From Atopobium sp. oral taxon 810 str. F0209 (lineage in GTDB: Bacteria > Actinomycetota > Coriobacteriia > Coriobacteriales > Atopobiaceae): DNA of 41,123 nucleotides. The notes beneath the pieces were generated by a model. That model did no database searches. It worked only from the letters and a program-made list of their open reading frames with translations, and had not been told where the DNA came from. The stretch is taken from positions 1 to 41,123 of the forward strand of contig NZ_KE952951.1 in assembly GCF_000466405.1 (NCBI RefSeq), given 5' to 3'. The stretch's first letter is position 1. Every line of letters begins with the position of its first letter. Positions 10,998 to 19,131 of the stretch are shown here, piece by piece. The position numbers and the translations under genes are program-made.

Positions 10998-11285
10998 TTA
11001 GCCCTTTTGGGCATCTTGCCAGGCACGTACTGCTTCGACAGTCCAAAGACTGAGATACGCAGCTACTAACGCAATCCCAAAACTCAGCTCTTGTTTTGGT
11101 GCAACCACCCACACGAAAAAAAGAGCAAGTTCAAATACACAAAATGACACAATAACACTCAGTAGCCCTAAAGTGATACTCACTTTCTCGCGCCGTTGTA
11201 TAGCGCGCTCAAACAGATATGCCTGTGGGAGAGCTCCCACTATGCCACATATAGCACCTACAACTGCTGCACTCCATGTCTCCAA
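10998..11285 (-). CDS. Small membrane protein in the atpI position
   Basis: A 95-residue protein with three to four hydrophobic segments (AAVVGAICGIVGALPQAYLF, ITLGLLSVIVSFCVFELALFFVWVV, FGIALVAAYLSLWTVEAV, each cut here to its core). It begins at TTG (11283-11285) with AAGGA eight bases upstream and ends 26 bases before atpB. AtpI-type proteins at this position are thought to help c-ring assembly or Mg2+ handling. The sequence is too diverged for me to call it AtpI by motif, so the assignment rests on size, hydrophobicity and position. Confidence 0.7.
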   Translation of the reverse strand: METWSAAVVGAICGIVGALPQAYLFERAIQRREKVSITLGLLSVIVSFCVFELALFFVWVVAPKQELSFGIALVAAYLSLWTVEAVRAWQDAQKG

Positions 11286-11336
11286 GGCGCTATTCCTTAC
11301 CGTAAATCAAACCAGACGGCAGTATAGTTCTCGTAA

Positions 11337-11364
11337 ATTGTACTCTATCTGAGCTATGCACGAA
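11337..11364 (-). promoter_or_regulatory. Possible promoter of the ATP synthase operon
   Basis: On the minus strand, TACAAT (11337-11342) is a good -10 match, with TTCGTG (11359-11364) 16 bases upstream as a weak -35. It lies about 52 bases ahead of the first gene of the operon. The match is modest and unsupported by other evidence. Confidence 0.3.
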
Positions 11365-11472
11365 CTTACGCCTTCATCACATAAGTCTGAAACTCTTTTA
11401 TGAATTCCTTGCTTACCTTATCATCAAGATTGGGCGCAGATAATAGTAGGCTACCCGAGAACAGGACTTCTT

Positions 11473-11778
11473 ATGCTGCATTGCACAGACTGCGAGTTTG
11501 GCAAATTCGAGCGCAACGAGCACTCTGGCCGCTGGCGTGGAACCTGCATGCGTGGCTATGTTTTGGCAAATCCCCATATAGCTGAGGGTCCCGATCATTA
11601 TTTTGCCGATAGCCCTGAGGAGCTAGTACCCATCACCGACCCGCGCGGCCGTGAATACTTGCGCACCAAGGCCATTTGTGACAAGTATGTGCATATCTCT
11701 GAGGTTGATAAAGCACAGGACGGCCGTGGTGGCATCCTGCGCTTTCTCAAAACCAAATCGCGTAAAAAAGGCCAATAA
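11473..11778 (+). CDS. Hypothetical protein with four cysteines, inverted between upp and the atp operon
   Basis: A 101-residue protein that I do not recognise. It has CxxC at residues 4-7 and further cysteines at 25 and 69, a spacing that could hold Zn2+ or an iron-sulphur cluster, though this is only suggested. The middle is acidic and the C-terminus basic (KTKSRKKGQ). AGGA lies six bases before the ATG. It is transcribed against all its neighbours, divergent from the atp operon and convergent with upp, with which it shares a terminator hairpin. Confidence 0.7.
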   Translation: MLHCTDCEFGKFERNEHSGRWRGTCMRGYVLANPHIAEGPDHYFADSPEELVPITDPRGREYLRTKAICDKYVHISEVDKAQDGRGGILRFLKTKSRKKGQ

Positions 11779-11794
11779 GGCTTGTCGCCTTATT
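11774..11794. terminator. Shared convergent terminator hairpin
   Basis: AATAAGGC (11774-11781) pairs perfectly with GCCTTATT (11787-11794) over a five-base loop. The stem overlaps the stop codons of both convergent genes, the 101-residue protein and upp, and A/T-rich sequence lies on each side. It could serve both directions, though the U-tracts are short. Confidence 0.55.
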
Positions 11795-12441
11795 TACTTG
11801 GTGCCATAAATGCGGTCGCCTGCGTCGCCTAGGCCAGGAAGAATGTAAGCGGCATCATTGAGCTGGCGATCGAGAGCACAGGTGTACAGACGAACCTCAG
11901 GGTCAAAGTCGAGAACAGTCTTGACGCCCTCTGGAGCCGATACAAGGGTCAAAGCGCGGATATCTTTGACTCCTGCATCACGTAGGAACTGAATAGCTGC
12001 GGTAAGTGAGCCACCGGTTGCAAGCATGGGATCCACTATCAGGCAGGTACGGTTCTCGATATCCTGAGGGAACTTGCAGTAGTACTGATGTGGCTCGTGA
12101 GTCTCAGGGTCACGGTACATGCCAACATGGCCAACGCGAGCAGAGGGGACAAGGGATAGGATGCCATCGACCATGCCCAGGCCTGCACGCAAGATGGGAA
12201 TAATAGCAACCTTTTTACCCGAGAGACGCTTGCATACGGCAGTTTCAAGCGGAGTCTCAACCTCAACGTCCTCTAGCGGGAAATCGCGCATAGCCTCATA
12301 ACCCTCAAAAATTGCTAGCTCGCTAACAAGCTCACGGAACTGCTTTGTAGGGGTGTTCTTGTCGCGCAGAATATGCAATTTGTGCTGTACGAGGGGGTGA
12401 TCAATGATGGTAAGACGGCTCTCGTCAAACTCGATTGCCAT
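11794..12441 (-). CDS. upp: Uracil phosphoribosyltransferase
   Basis: A 215-residue salvage enzyme making UMP from uracil and PRPP. The PRPP-binding loop [10 protein letters not shown] (about 130-139) is typical, and the uracil-binding C-terminus [12 protein letters not shown] is present; PILRAGLGM near 80 is also diagnostic. An upstream in-frame extension to 12537 has no family counterpart; the ATG at 12439-12441 follows AAAGGA. In Bacillus the gene sits between glyA and the ATPase operon; here it is next to atp but separated from glyA by a catabolic cluster. Confidence 0.96.
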   Translation of the reverse strand: MAIEFDESRLTIIDHPLVQHKLHILRDKNTPTKQFRELVSELAIFEGYEAMRDFPLEDVEVETPLETAVCKRLSGKKVAIIPILRAGLGMVDGILSLVPSARVGHVGMYRDPETHEPHQYYCKFPQDIENRTCLIVDPMLATGGSLTAAIQFLRDAGVKDIRALTLVSAPEGVKTVLDFDPEVRLYTCALDRQLNDAAYILPGLGDAGDRIYGTK

Positions 12442-12649
12442 GGGCGATCCTTTCTTTCGCGTGAACTGCAACACACCTGATGGGTTCTTGCAGTCCCCTG
12501 ATACCTCCCAAATTCTAGCGCAGGACAGCATATACATGACACATTCGATAGAAATGGCAGATAGAAATAGCCATGGTCTGGGCCTCTTAGAGCGAAGAGG
12601 GGCATGAACGAACTACCTTAATATCCAAGATGAGCCATAAGGTTTATCT

Positions 12650-12762
12650 ACAGATGGTTCAAGCTTCGGTCTATCCATCCACAAAACAGCTGGTCAGTAT
12701 TTATGAAAACTCGAAGGATGAACCATCTGTGCTGATGGATACCGAAAAATGAACCATCTGAA
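12650..12762. repeat. Degenerate repeat cluster, core TGAACCATCTG, 31/62-bp spacing
   Basis: The core CAGATGGTTCA occurs on the minus-reading orientation at 12651-12661 and as TGAACCATCTG at 12719-12729 and 12750-12760. Core centres are 62 and 31 bases apart. Flanks are also shared: CTTCGG follows the first copy by two bases, and CCGAA or TCGAAG precedes the others. A decayed copy (CAGCTGGTCA) lies near 12687-12696, about halfway along the 62-base gap. The same core, flank and spacing recur at 29178-29259. Confidence 0.65.
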
Positions 12763-12857
12763 ATGTTGGGGCTAAGTCTCATCATAACTACCCGCATAGC
12801 GGATGAACTTCTTGTCTTGCGCATAAAACGCGCGAGACTGGGTTGATGACACGTATA

Positions 12858-12891
12858 AAAACGGACGCTGTCATGAAACAGCGTCCGTTTT
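12858..12891 (-). terminator. Rho-independent terminator of the catabolic operon
   Basis: A perfect 14-base stem, AAAACGGACGCTGT (12858-12871) with ACAGCGTCCGTTTT (12878-12891), closes a six-base loop. In minus-strand RNA the stem is followed by U residues and lies 23 bases after the last gene of the operon. Confidence 0.88.
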
Positions 12892-12913
12892 CTGCGCAGT
12901 GATGATTTTGCTT

Positions 12914-13921
12914 TTAATTTGCTGGCACTTCAACATCATTAATCAATTTAAATAATTTATCTTTATGTCCAAGTAAGAAATTGACGATGTTATTGCATGA
13001 AAAAACTTGGATATCACGCATTGATGAGGTTGAGTAAAACGCTGCATGGGGAGTAATAATAACGTTATCCCTACCTACGAGCGGATGATGAGCAAGGTCG
13101 GGAGTCTCGTCATACAAAACATCGGCACCAAAGGCACGGATTTGACCCGAATCAAGCGCCGCGACTAAAGCTGGTTCGTCAACGCTAAGACCTCGACCCA
13201 AATTAATTAAAATAGGCTGTCGTCTCATTAAAGAAAATGCTGCTGCATCAAAGAAGCCTCTGTTGCCTTCATTTAGACTCATATGGCATACGATTGCATC
13301 TGCTTTTTCATATAATTCCTCGACAGTTTTTGCTTGGGTGACGCTACGCGCCATGAATTCCACCTCATCGACGTAGGGGTCATATGCAATAATGTCATGC
13401 ACTAAATTTTGTGCTTTGCCCGCCGTACAGCGACCTATCTTTCCAAATCCCACAATGCCAAGCGTTTGGTCTTGCAAACGCGGATATTGAGGAGCAGCAG
13501 CAAAATCCCAAACATGATTTTCTTCAATTTGTTTGGAATAAAACTTGAGATGTTTGTTGAGAGCAAAAAGATACGCGATGGCACTTTCCGAAACATCCCA
13601 GGTGCAATACTCCCCTATAGGGCATATACCAATCCCCTGTTTCGTAGCAGCCTCTACATCTATATTGTCCCAACCAGTTGCATTAATGCCAATAACTTTC
13701 AACTTGGGAGCATGCTTACAAGCCTCTTTATTCATGGGGATAAAGGCGGTAAGCAACGCATCCACATTGGAAAGTTTTTCGTAAAACTCCGTTCGCGTTT
13801 CATCGGTATACGGAAAAACTTCTATTTCTAGGTCTTCACCAAGACCTTCTCTTAACGTTTTGATTTCGAGAGAATGCTCAGGCATCATGCTTTCAAAATA
13901 ATCACTGATAAGCACTTTCAT
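12914..13921 (-). CDS. D-isomer-specific 2-hydroxyacid dehydrogenase
   Basis: A 335-residue NAD-dependent enzyme of the D-lactate/phosphoglycerate dehydrogenase family. The dinucleotide-binding GFGKIGR is at 158-164, and the catalytic residues are in place: Arg243 (NLGRG), Glu272 (YDETPD) and His292 (TPHAAF). The family reduces 2-oxo acids to D-2-hydroxy acids reversibly; the substrate cannot be read from sequence. The long upstream open frame is a shadow of the next gene; the ATG at 13919-13921 follows GAGGAGG. It is last in the operon with the amidinohydrolase, permease and carbamoyltransferase genes. That placement suggests it handles a keto or hydroxy acid from the same substrate. Confidence 0.9.
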   Translation of the reverse strand: MKVLISDYFESMMPEHSLEIKTLREGLGEDLEIEVFPYTDETRTEFYEKLSNVDALLTAFIPMNKEACKHAPKLKVIGINATGWDNIDVEAATKQGIGICPIGEYCTWDVSESAIAYLFALNKHLKFYSKQIEENHVWDFAAAPQYPRLQDQTLGIVGFGKIGRCTAGKAQNLVHDIIAYDPYVDEVEFMARSVTQAKTVEELYEKADAIVCHMSLNEGNRGFFDAAAFSLMRRQPILINLGRGLSVDEPALVAALDSGQIRAFGADVLYDETPDLAHHPLVGRDNVIITPHAAFYSTSSMRDIQVFSCNNIVNFLLGHKDKLFKLINDVEVPAN

Positions 13922-13988
13922 GGTAGCCCACCTCCTCAAAAAAGGATGCCCGCCCACACAGGCGAGCATCCAAGAAACTACGACTAAT

Positions 13989-14846
13989 CTAAGGGCGCTC
14001 AATGGGCTGAGTAAGGCAGTGAGGTCCACCACCAGCATGCAAAATCTGATCAAACGGCACATCAATGACCTCAATACCCAAGGCACGCATCTTGTCATTA
14101 ATGTGTTTGTTCTTCTCGATTGCGATGACCTTGTTGTTGCCGATGCACTGCACATTGCAGCCATGTTTGTACATGTCTTCGCTTGCAACGGGGATAAGCT
14201 CAAAATTACGACGCTTGAGCATTTGAAGGAAGTTATATGGCAATTGATCAATGCAAGCCAGCGCCACCTGAGGAGCCACAATATTAAAAATCATATCGAG
14301 GTGCAAATTCTGCGGCGGGCAAGGTACACCTACAACGGTGTAGCCAAACTTTTCAAGCTGATGGCGCAGGCTTGCGACGCCCTGATCGTCGGTTCTGTCA
14401 ACCATACCAAAGGCGAGCGTATGCTCATCAAGCATCCAGAAGTCGCCACCTTCCATGCAACCTGCATTGACACGCGCAATGATAGGGACGCCCATCTCTT
14501 TTAGCTTTGCCTCATACTGTTGAGCCTCAACCTGGCGAACAGGATGGCGGAAGTGTCCCATAATGGCGCCTTCCCTCACCATGCAGCCATAATCACGGGC
14601 AAAAGTCATCACCTGAAACTCGGGTTTTGCTTCGACTTCTACAACCTCAATTCCGTTGTCATGGTAGGCATCCACCAAGGTCTGCCACTCAGCGACCATA
14701 ACATCGTTTTTCTCGGTATCGCCCTTCTTCATCCACTCAGAAGTGATGACGTTAATACCGTTGAAGGTGTAATACTTGGGTGAGCAAACCATAACTTTCT
14801 TCAGCGGGTTTGTAGCATTGGAGACATAGACTTTCTCTTCAGACAT
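13989..14846 (-). CDS. Amidinotransferase-fold hydrolase (arginine deiminase/DDAH superfamily), short form
   Basis: A 285-residue guanidino-modifying enzyme. The superfamily catalytic set is visible: Asp85 (FARD), Glu132 (EGGD), His182 and Asp184 (HLDM) and nucleophile Cys277 (GGGPHCLTQP). It is far shorter than true arginine deiminase ArcA (about 410 residues), lacking the helical insertion, and resembles dimethylarginine dimethylaminohydrolase or the hydrolase domain of arginine dihydrolase. Products would be citrulline (or an analogue) plus ammonia or amine, or, for a dihydrolase, ornithine directly. The operon adds a carbamoyltransferase and a permease, which favours a deiminase-like pathway. 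The true substrate is unknown. Confidence 0.85.
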   Translation of the reverse strand: MSEEKVYVSNATNPLKKVMVCSPKYYTFNGINVITSEWMKKGDTEKNDVMVAEWQTLVDAYHDNGIEVVEVEAKPEFQVMTFARDYGCMVREGAIMGHFRHPVRQVEAQQYEAKLKEMGVPIIARVNAGCMEGGDFWMLDEHTLAFGMVDRTDDQGVASLRHQLEKFGYTVVGVPCPPQNLHLDMIFNIVAPQVALACIDQLPYNFLQMLKRRNFELIPVASEDMYKHGCNVQCIGNNKVIAIEKNKHINDKMRALGIEVIDVPFDQILHAGGGPHCLTQPIERP

Positions 14847-14904
14847 TTCTTTCCCTTCCTGCTCAATTACAAATCTCTAACAAGTCGCGCGCCTTGGTAT
14901 GCAC

Positions 14905-16437
14905 CTATCCGAGAGTCACGCCAATTACGAGCGTTATGCAGCAGATGACAAAAATCATTCCAATAATGGGGAGGATTTTCTTAATCCAGTCGGCATAGCT
15001 AATATGTGCCGCAGAAGTACAGGTCATAACAATGACTGAGGTTGGTGTCACCATCTTTGCCATACCTAGAGCCATGCACATGATCGTGACCATCAGATGC
15101 ACAGGTACATTGGCAAAACGAGCCAATGCGGCCATGATTGCCATAGTTGCAGCAGCCAAACCTGTAGAACTAGGAATAAAGAATGCAATTGCAAAGTAAA
15201 ACACCAGAGACACGATGACAAAGACAATGGGAGGCAATGACGAAAGGGTCATCTCACCAAAGTGAAGAATGGTGGGAGTAATTTGGCCTGCATCCATGAC
15301 CACCTGAATGCCTCGAGCCATAGGAACTACAAAGGCTGTCGACACCAGAGCAGATGCGCCCTTCATAACAATACCGATGATTTTTTCGATGTCATAACCC
15401 ATGACAAAGCCAATAACGATAGTCATAACAAAGACAAGCGTGGTGAGCTCATTGAAATACCAGCTACCAAAGGGGGTGATGTCTTTACCAATGACAGTGC
15501 CAAGCACAGGAACCTCTGCAATGGCTTTTGCAAAATCATCAAAGAAGGTCCAAGATGGATTAATTGATGTCCAGGGAATAAAACCAAAAATCATAATGGT
15601 AAAAACCAAAACAAAAAGAATCAGAGCTGTACGCTGCTTGCTTGTTAACTCTTCGGCAGCACCATCATCAGTACCGGCAAATTCTGCCAAGTCTTTTTCA
15701 CGACGGAAGAACTGGGTAGAAAGTTCAGGGTGCGTCTTAATTTTGTCTGCATAGCGGCAAATCACAAACGAAGCGAGGGCAACAAGTACAATCAACAGGA
15801 TTGCACGCAGAGCCAAGCCCTCACCACTGGAAACACCAGCAATACCTGAGGCAACACCAACTGAAAATGGATTTACCGTTGAGGCAAGGCAACCTACCTG
15901 GGTTCCAATAACAACAATCATGACCGCAACAACGGTGTCTAATCCCAAAGATAAGATGACAGGAACAAACATCATGTAATACACAATGCCTTCCTCATAA
16001 GCACCTTCAAGAGTGCCAAAGAAAGCCATGATAGCAACCAGAGCAATGATCAATACATGCATATTGCCCTGACTCTTGGAAGTCACCTGACCCAAAAAGG
16101 ACTTAATAGCGCCGGTGTTATCCATCATCTCGAGGAAGCTACCAAATGCCATGATGGTTAGCGAAATGGCAATGGCAGCAGATGTACGAGCAGAACCAAC
16201 CATACCGATAATGGGTGCAAGAAAAACATCCCAAATACCTTGGGGATTTGCATCTACCGCATGATACGTACCAGAAATTGCCTGACCAGCTTCATTGAGA
16301 TCATAGGCACCTCCTGGAATGAACCATGATAAAGCTGCGATTCCTAATGTGACAAAGAACAAAATGACATAGGTATTGGGACTCTTAAGCTTGCGAGGTT
16401 TTTTCTCCTCAGCTTGCTGCGTAGTAAGTTCAGCCAC
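14905..16437 (-). CDS. YfcC-family permease (ArcD-like basic amino acid antiporter)
   Basis: A 510-residue polytopic membrane protein with about a dozen hydrophobic segments beginning at NTYVILFFVTLGIAALSWFI. It includes IPGGAYD after the first helix and the family's FIPSSTGLAAATM near the C-terminus. This family, related to C4-dicarboxylate carriers, includes the arginine:ornithine exchangers of streptococcal ADI operons. Here it probably imports the guanidino substrate and exports the product. The GTG at 16435-16437 lies six bases after GGGAGGAGG, a much better start than the upstream in-frame ATGs at 16476 and 16461. The gap to the carbamoyltransferase gene holds a hairpin. Confidence 0.88.
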   Translation of the reverse strand: MAELTTQQAEEKKPRKLKSPNTYVILFFVTLGIAALSWFIPGGAYDLNEAGQAISGTYHAVDANPQGIWDVFLAPIIGMVGSARTSAAIAISLTIMAFGSFLEMMDNTGAIKSFLGQVTSKSQGNMHVLIIALVAIMAFFGTLEGAYEEGIVYYMMFVPVILSLGLDTVVAVMIVVIGTQVGCLASTVNPFSVGVASGIAGVSSGEGLALRAILLIVLVALASFVICRYADKIKTHPELSTQFFRREKDLAEFAGTDDGAAEELTSKQRTALILFVLVFTIMIFGFIPWTSINPSWTFFDDFAKAIAEVPVLGTVIGKDITPFGSWYFNELTTLVFVMTIVIGFVMGYDIEKIIGIVMKGASALVSTAFVVPMARGIQVVMDAGQITPTILHFGEMTLSSLPPIVFVIVSLVFYFAIAFFIPSSTGLAAATMAIMAALARFANVPVHLMVTIMCMALGMAKMVTPTSVIVMTCTSAAHISYADWIKKILPIIGMIFVICCITLVIGVTLG

Positions 16438-16502
16438 GGCAAACCTCCTCCCTTGGCCCATCTTCTGACGAGCCATCTTGATAAAAAATTTGATTTACTG
16501 GC

Positions 16503-16528
16503 ACTTCGCCCCTCGAGGTCGGCGAAGT
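16503..16528 (-). other. Intercistronic hairpin between carbamoyltransferase and permease genes
   Basis: ACTTCGCC (16503-16510) pairs with GGCGAAGT (16521-16528) over a ten-base loop that is itself partly palindromic (CCTCGAGG). No U-tract follows, so it is more likely an RNA processing or stability element than a terminator. Confidence 0.5.
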
Positions 16529-16544
16529 TAAAGACAAGACTTAG

Positions 16545-17561
16545 CTAGACAGAGGGGATATATAGATTCCCCAGCGTTGCAGCCATAATCGCCTTAATCG
16601 TGTGCATGCGATTTTCTGCCTCTTCGAATTGATGTGCATGCCCTGAATAAAAAACATCGTCGGTAACTTCCATAGCAGAGATACCGAACTCCTGTTTGAT
16701 CTTGTCAGCATATTCGGTCTCAGCATTATGGAAGGCAGGTAAGCAGTGCAGGAAAATCCAATCTGGATTTTTAACATGGGAAACAAGTTCTGCATTCACC
16801 TGATAGGGACTCATTTGCCGCACACGCTCTGCAAACTTGGACTCCTCACCCATAGCCGCCCATACGTTGGTATAGATGGCATCAGCATCAACAACTGCTT
16901 CGATAGGGTCGTTCGTAACGCGAATGGTGGCTCCACTTTCCTTGGCAAACTGCTGGGCAGTTGCAACAATCTCGGGGTCAGGCTCGAGCTCAGCTGGTGT
17001 CGCATTGGTGTAATTCACGCCAAGAATTGCAGACGTAATCATCAAAGAATTCTGAACGTTGTTGCGACCCTGACCACAATAGGTAAGGTTAATACCCTCA
17101 AGTTTGCCAAAATGCTCTTTGATGGTCATGAAGTCTGCCAGCATCTGCGTGGGATGCTCACGGTCAGTAAGACCGTTCCACACAACAACACCAGAGTACT
17201 CTGCCAACTGCTCAACATGCTCCTGCTTGAAACCACGGAACTCGATACCGTCAAACATCGATCCCAAAACTTTAGCGGTATCCAAAACTGTTTCTTTGTT
17301 ACCTAGCTGAATATCGTTTTTCCCAAGGTATTCTGGATGAGCGCCCAAATCAATCGAGGCGGTAGTAAAAGCTGCACGGGTACGTGTTGAAGTCTTCTCA
17401 AAAAGCAAAGCGATGTTTTTCCCCTCAAGATAATGATGGGGAATACTGCGTTTCTTCAAATCTTTGAGATGCTCCGCAAAGCCAATAAGCCATTCAAGTT
17501 CGGCACGGCTGAAATCCCTTGTTGAGAGTAGGTGACGACCTTGAAAAATAGATGTAGACAA
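16545..17561 (-). CDS. Ornithine-carbamoyltransferase-like enzyme with altered acceptor loop
   Basis: A 338-residue carbamoyltransferase. Carbamoyl phosphate contacts are intact: STRTR at 58-62, HPTQ at 136-139, HCLP at 272-275. Overall it resembles catabolic OTC (ArcB). The loop that grips the ornithine alpha-amino group, normally DVWVSMG, reads NVWAAMG (232-238): the conserved Asp is Asn and the Ser is Ala. GDGRNN reads GQGRNN at 163-168. These are not the putrescine-carbamoyltransferase residues either. It probably works on a ureido/amino product of the adjacent hydrolase, perhaps not ornithine. Translation starts at TTG, with AGGGG seven bases upstream. No carbamate kinase gene is nearby. 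Confidence 0.88.
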   Translation of the reverse strand: MSTSIFQGRHLLSTRDFSRAELEWLIGFAEHLKDLKKRSIPHHYLEGKNIALLFEKTSTRTRAAFTTASIDLGAHPEYLGKNDIQLGNKETVLDTAKVLGSMFDGIEFRGFKQEHVEQLAEYSGVVVWNGLTDREHPTQMLADFMTIKEHFGKLEGINLTYCGQGRNNVQNSLMITSAILGVNYTNATPAELEPDPEIVATAQQFAKESGATIRVTNDPIEAVVDADAIYTNVWAAMGEESKFAERVRQMSPYQVNAELVSHVKNPDWIFLHCLPAFHNAETEYADKIKQEFGISAMEVTDDVFYSGHAHQFEEAENRMHTIKAIMAATLGNLYIPSV

Positions 17562-17892
17562 AACAAGCCCCTTTCGACTTGGCTAGAGCCCGTCTCTTTC
17601 CCGACGGACATCACCCAAGACAAAAGGCGACCCCTCCTGGCAGACCGAGAACATCTCCCGCCATTGCTGACAGACCGTCCCGAAAACCAGCATGTGCTCA
17701 CGCACATGTGACACAAGCAATTCCAGATTGCTTGTAGCAGAGTCTAAGTGCAAGCCTAGGAGCTCAGCAATGGAGGAACTACATATAAAGCCATCAAGGT
17801 CTTGTTGCTTCTTACAAATATGCTGGTAATTGCTGCGATTTTGATAGCAGAATTCATTTGAAGGGCGAGGTTAAAGACCGCTTAACACTATC
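17562..17892 (-). promoter_or_regulatory. Long structured leader of the catabolic operon
   Basis: This 331-base gap between the regulator and the carbamoyltransferase gene has no convincing gene. Two adjacent perfect hairpins stand out: CATGTGC/GCACATG (17691-17697 with 17702-17708) and CAAGCAAT/ATTGCTTG (17714-17721 with 17727-17734). The region probably contains the operon promoter and the regulator's target. The hairpins could be operators or RNA structures. No T-box or known riboswitch motif was seen. Confidence 0.45.
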
Positions 17893-19053
17893 TTAGCTAC
17901 CGCTCACAGAGAGGGGCAGTAAAGCTATCGAAAGCACGGTCGCCAAGAACCTATCCGACTCGTCTTCCATATTCAGCAAAGCTTTTAGCTTTTTGAGTCG
18001 ATAACGAATAGTGTTGGGATGCTGCCGCAAAGCATATGCGGTTTGAGAAATACTTCCTTGATAAGAAAGGAAAATCCTGAGTGTTTTTATCAGCTCTCCA
18101 TCGGCATCCCCAGCTTCAATTCGGCGAAGCCACGTCTTTGCTTCGCGCTGATACAGAGAATCCGAATTTGCAATCAAAGCAAACTTGTCTGCACCAATTT
18201 CACTCCAAAATGCAAGAGGTTGGCGCTTGATTTCAGCATAGTTTGCTGCAAAAATCGCCGTTTTCAACACTAAGCAAAAATCTGATGCATCGAAGGCTGT
18301 TCCCACTCCACAAGGACTCATAAATAGAGCATGCAACTGTTTTGCAAGTTCTTTTGCCTCATATTCCAGCTTTGCGTTAATGCCATCACGATTTGGCGCA
18401 CAAATGAGCACGAGCGCATAACCATCGAACCGCTGAGCAATATATTTACATTTTTCTACATCAGTCCGACTCATTGCAATGCGATTGCGGATGTCGCTCA
18501 ACATAATTCTCGCTTGAGAAAAGTCTTCTGGCAGCGACAATGCAAGACATATAAGCTGTCCCCCTACCACTCCGCTTATTGATGTCAGCGCAGCGCTAAC
18601 TTCTTTGGAGCTCCGTGGACCAATCAATGCACGCAAAGTGTCTTCGCGTGCTTCCTCTTGTTGATCCTCATGTATGAGTTTCAGCGCATCAAACACAACT
18701 GCTTCGTGATAGCGACCTTCATAAAGATAAACAGGTACGCCGCTTTCGCTGCTTTTCTTTTTTACTGCCTCCCCAATATGGGGTCTATATACCGTCTTTA
18801 CGCCAATCCCCGCTACACCACGATCAATCATTGCAAGCAGGGCACGGTCAGATTCAAGCTCATCGCCGTTTGTAAAACCAAGGTTCGTAAGGATAAACTC
18901 CCCCGGCATATACGCGCTATATCCATTAAATTCTGGCCCTATATCAAGAATACCAACATTAATGACCGTACGGGATTCTGCTTTTTCACAAGGAGCAACA
19001 AGGCGCGCATTGTAAATTGATGGAAGAGAAATAATATCCGCAACGGTAGCCAT
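17893..19053 (-). CDS. PucR-family transcriptional regulator
   Basis: A 386-residue protein with the N-terminal purine-catabolism-regulator domain (MATVADIISLPSIYNARLVA and the GEFILTNLG segment) and the C-terminal helix-turn-helix QTAYALRQHPNTIRYRLKKL. PucR-type regulators usually control catabolism of nitrogen compounds and bind a small ligand. The ATG at 19051-19053 follows GAAGGA; the longer upstream frame has no family match. It sits immediately upstream of the catabolic operon in the same direction, which makes it the likely local activator, responding to the substrate or a pathway intermediate. Confidence 0.87.
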   Translation of the reverse strand: MATVADIISLPSIYNARLVAPCEKAESRTVINVGILDIGPEFNGYSAYMPGEFILTNLGFTNGDELESDRALLAMIDRGVAGIGVKTVYRPHIGEAVKKKSSESGVPVYLYEGRYHEAVVFDALKLIHEDQQEEAREDTLRALIGPRSSKEVSAALTSISGVVGGQLICLALSLPEDFSQARIMLSDIRNRIAMSRTDVEKCKYIAQRFDGYALVLICAPNRDGINAKLEYEAKELAKQLHALFMSPCGVGTAFDASDFCLVLKTAIFAANYAEIKRQPLAFWSEIGADKFALIANSDSLYQREAKTWLRRIEAGDADGELIKTLRIFLSYQGSISQTAYALRQHPNTIRYRLKKLKALLNMEDESDRFLATVLSIALLPLSVSGS

Positions 19054-19131
19054 GTCACATCCTTCCACTACTAGGCAGAATAAAGGGCTAGCCAATAACT
19101 TGATGCCAAAAAAGCGACGCAAAATCTGCAA

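Larger units (their letters stand above)
12442..12913. other. Gene-free region upstream of upp, with repeat cores and a terminator
   Basis: This 472-base gap holds the upp leader, three or four copies of the TGAACC-core repeat (12650-12762) and the terminator of the catabolic operon (12858-12891). I see no convincing gene. A TAGAAT hexamer on the minus strand around 12514 could be a upp -10, without a clear -35. Confidence 0.6.

Noticed and set aside
10168-11112. Longer subunit a starting at 11112
   Set aside because: The extension overlaps the atpI-like gene and is Cys/Arg-rich; the GTG at 10971 with AAAGGA gives the normal N-terminus.
12914-14281. A 455-residue dehydrogenase with an N-terminal extension
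   Set aside because: The first 120 codons overlap the amidinohydrolase gene in another frame; the ATG at 13921 has a strong ribosome-binding site and family-like N-terminus.
17562-17892. T-box leader
   Set aside because: The conserved antiterminator sequence and the matching terminator were not found.
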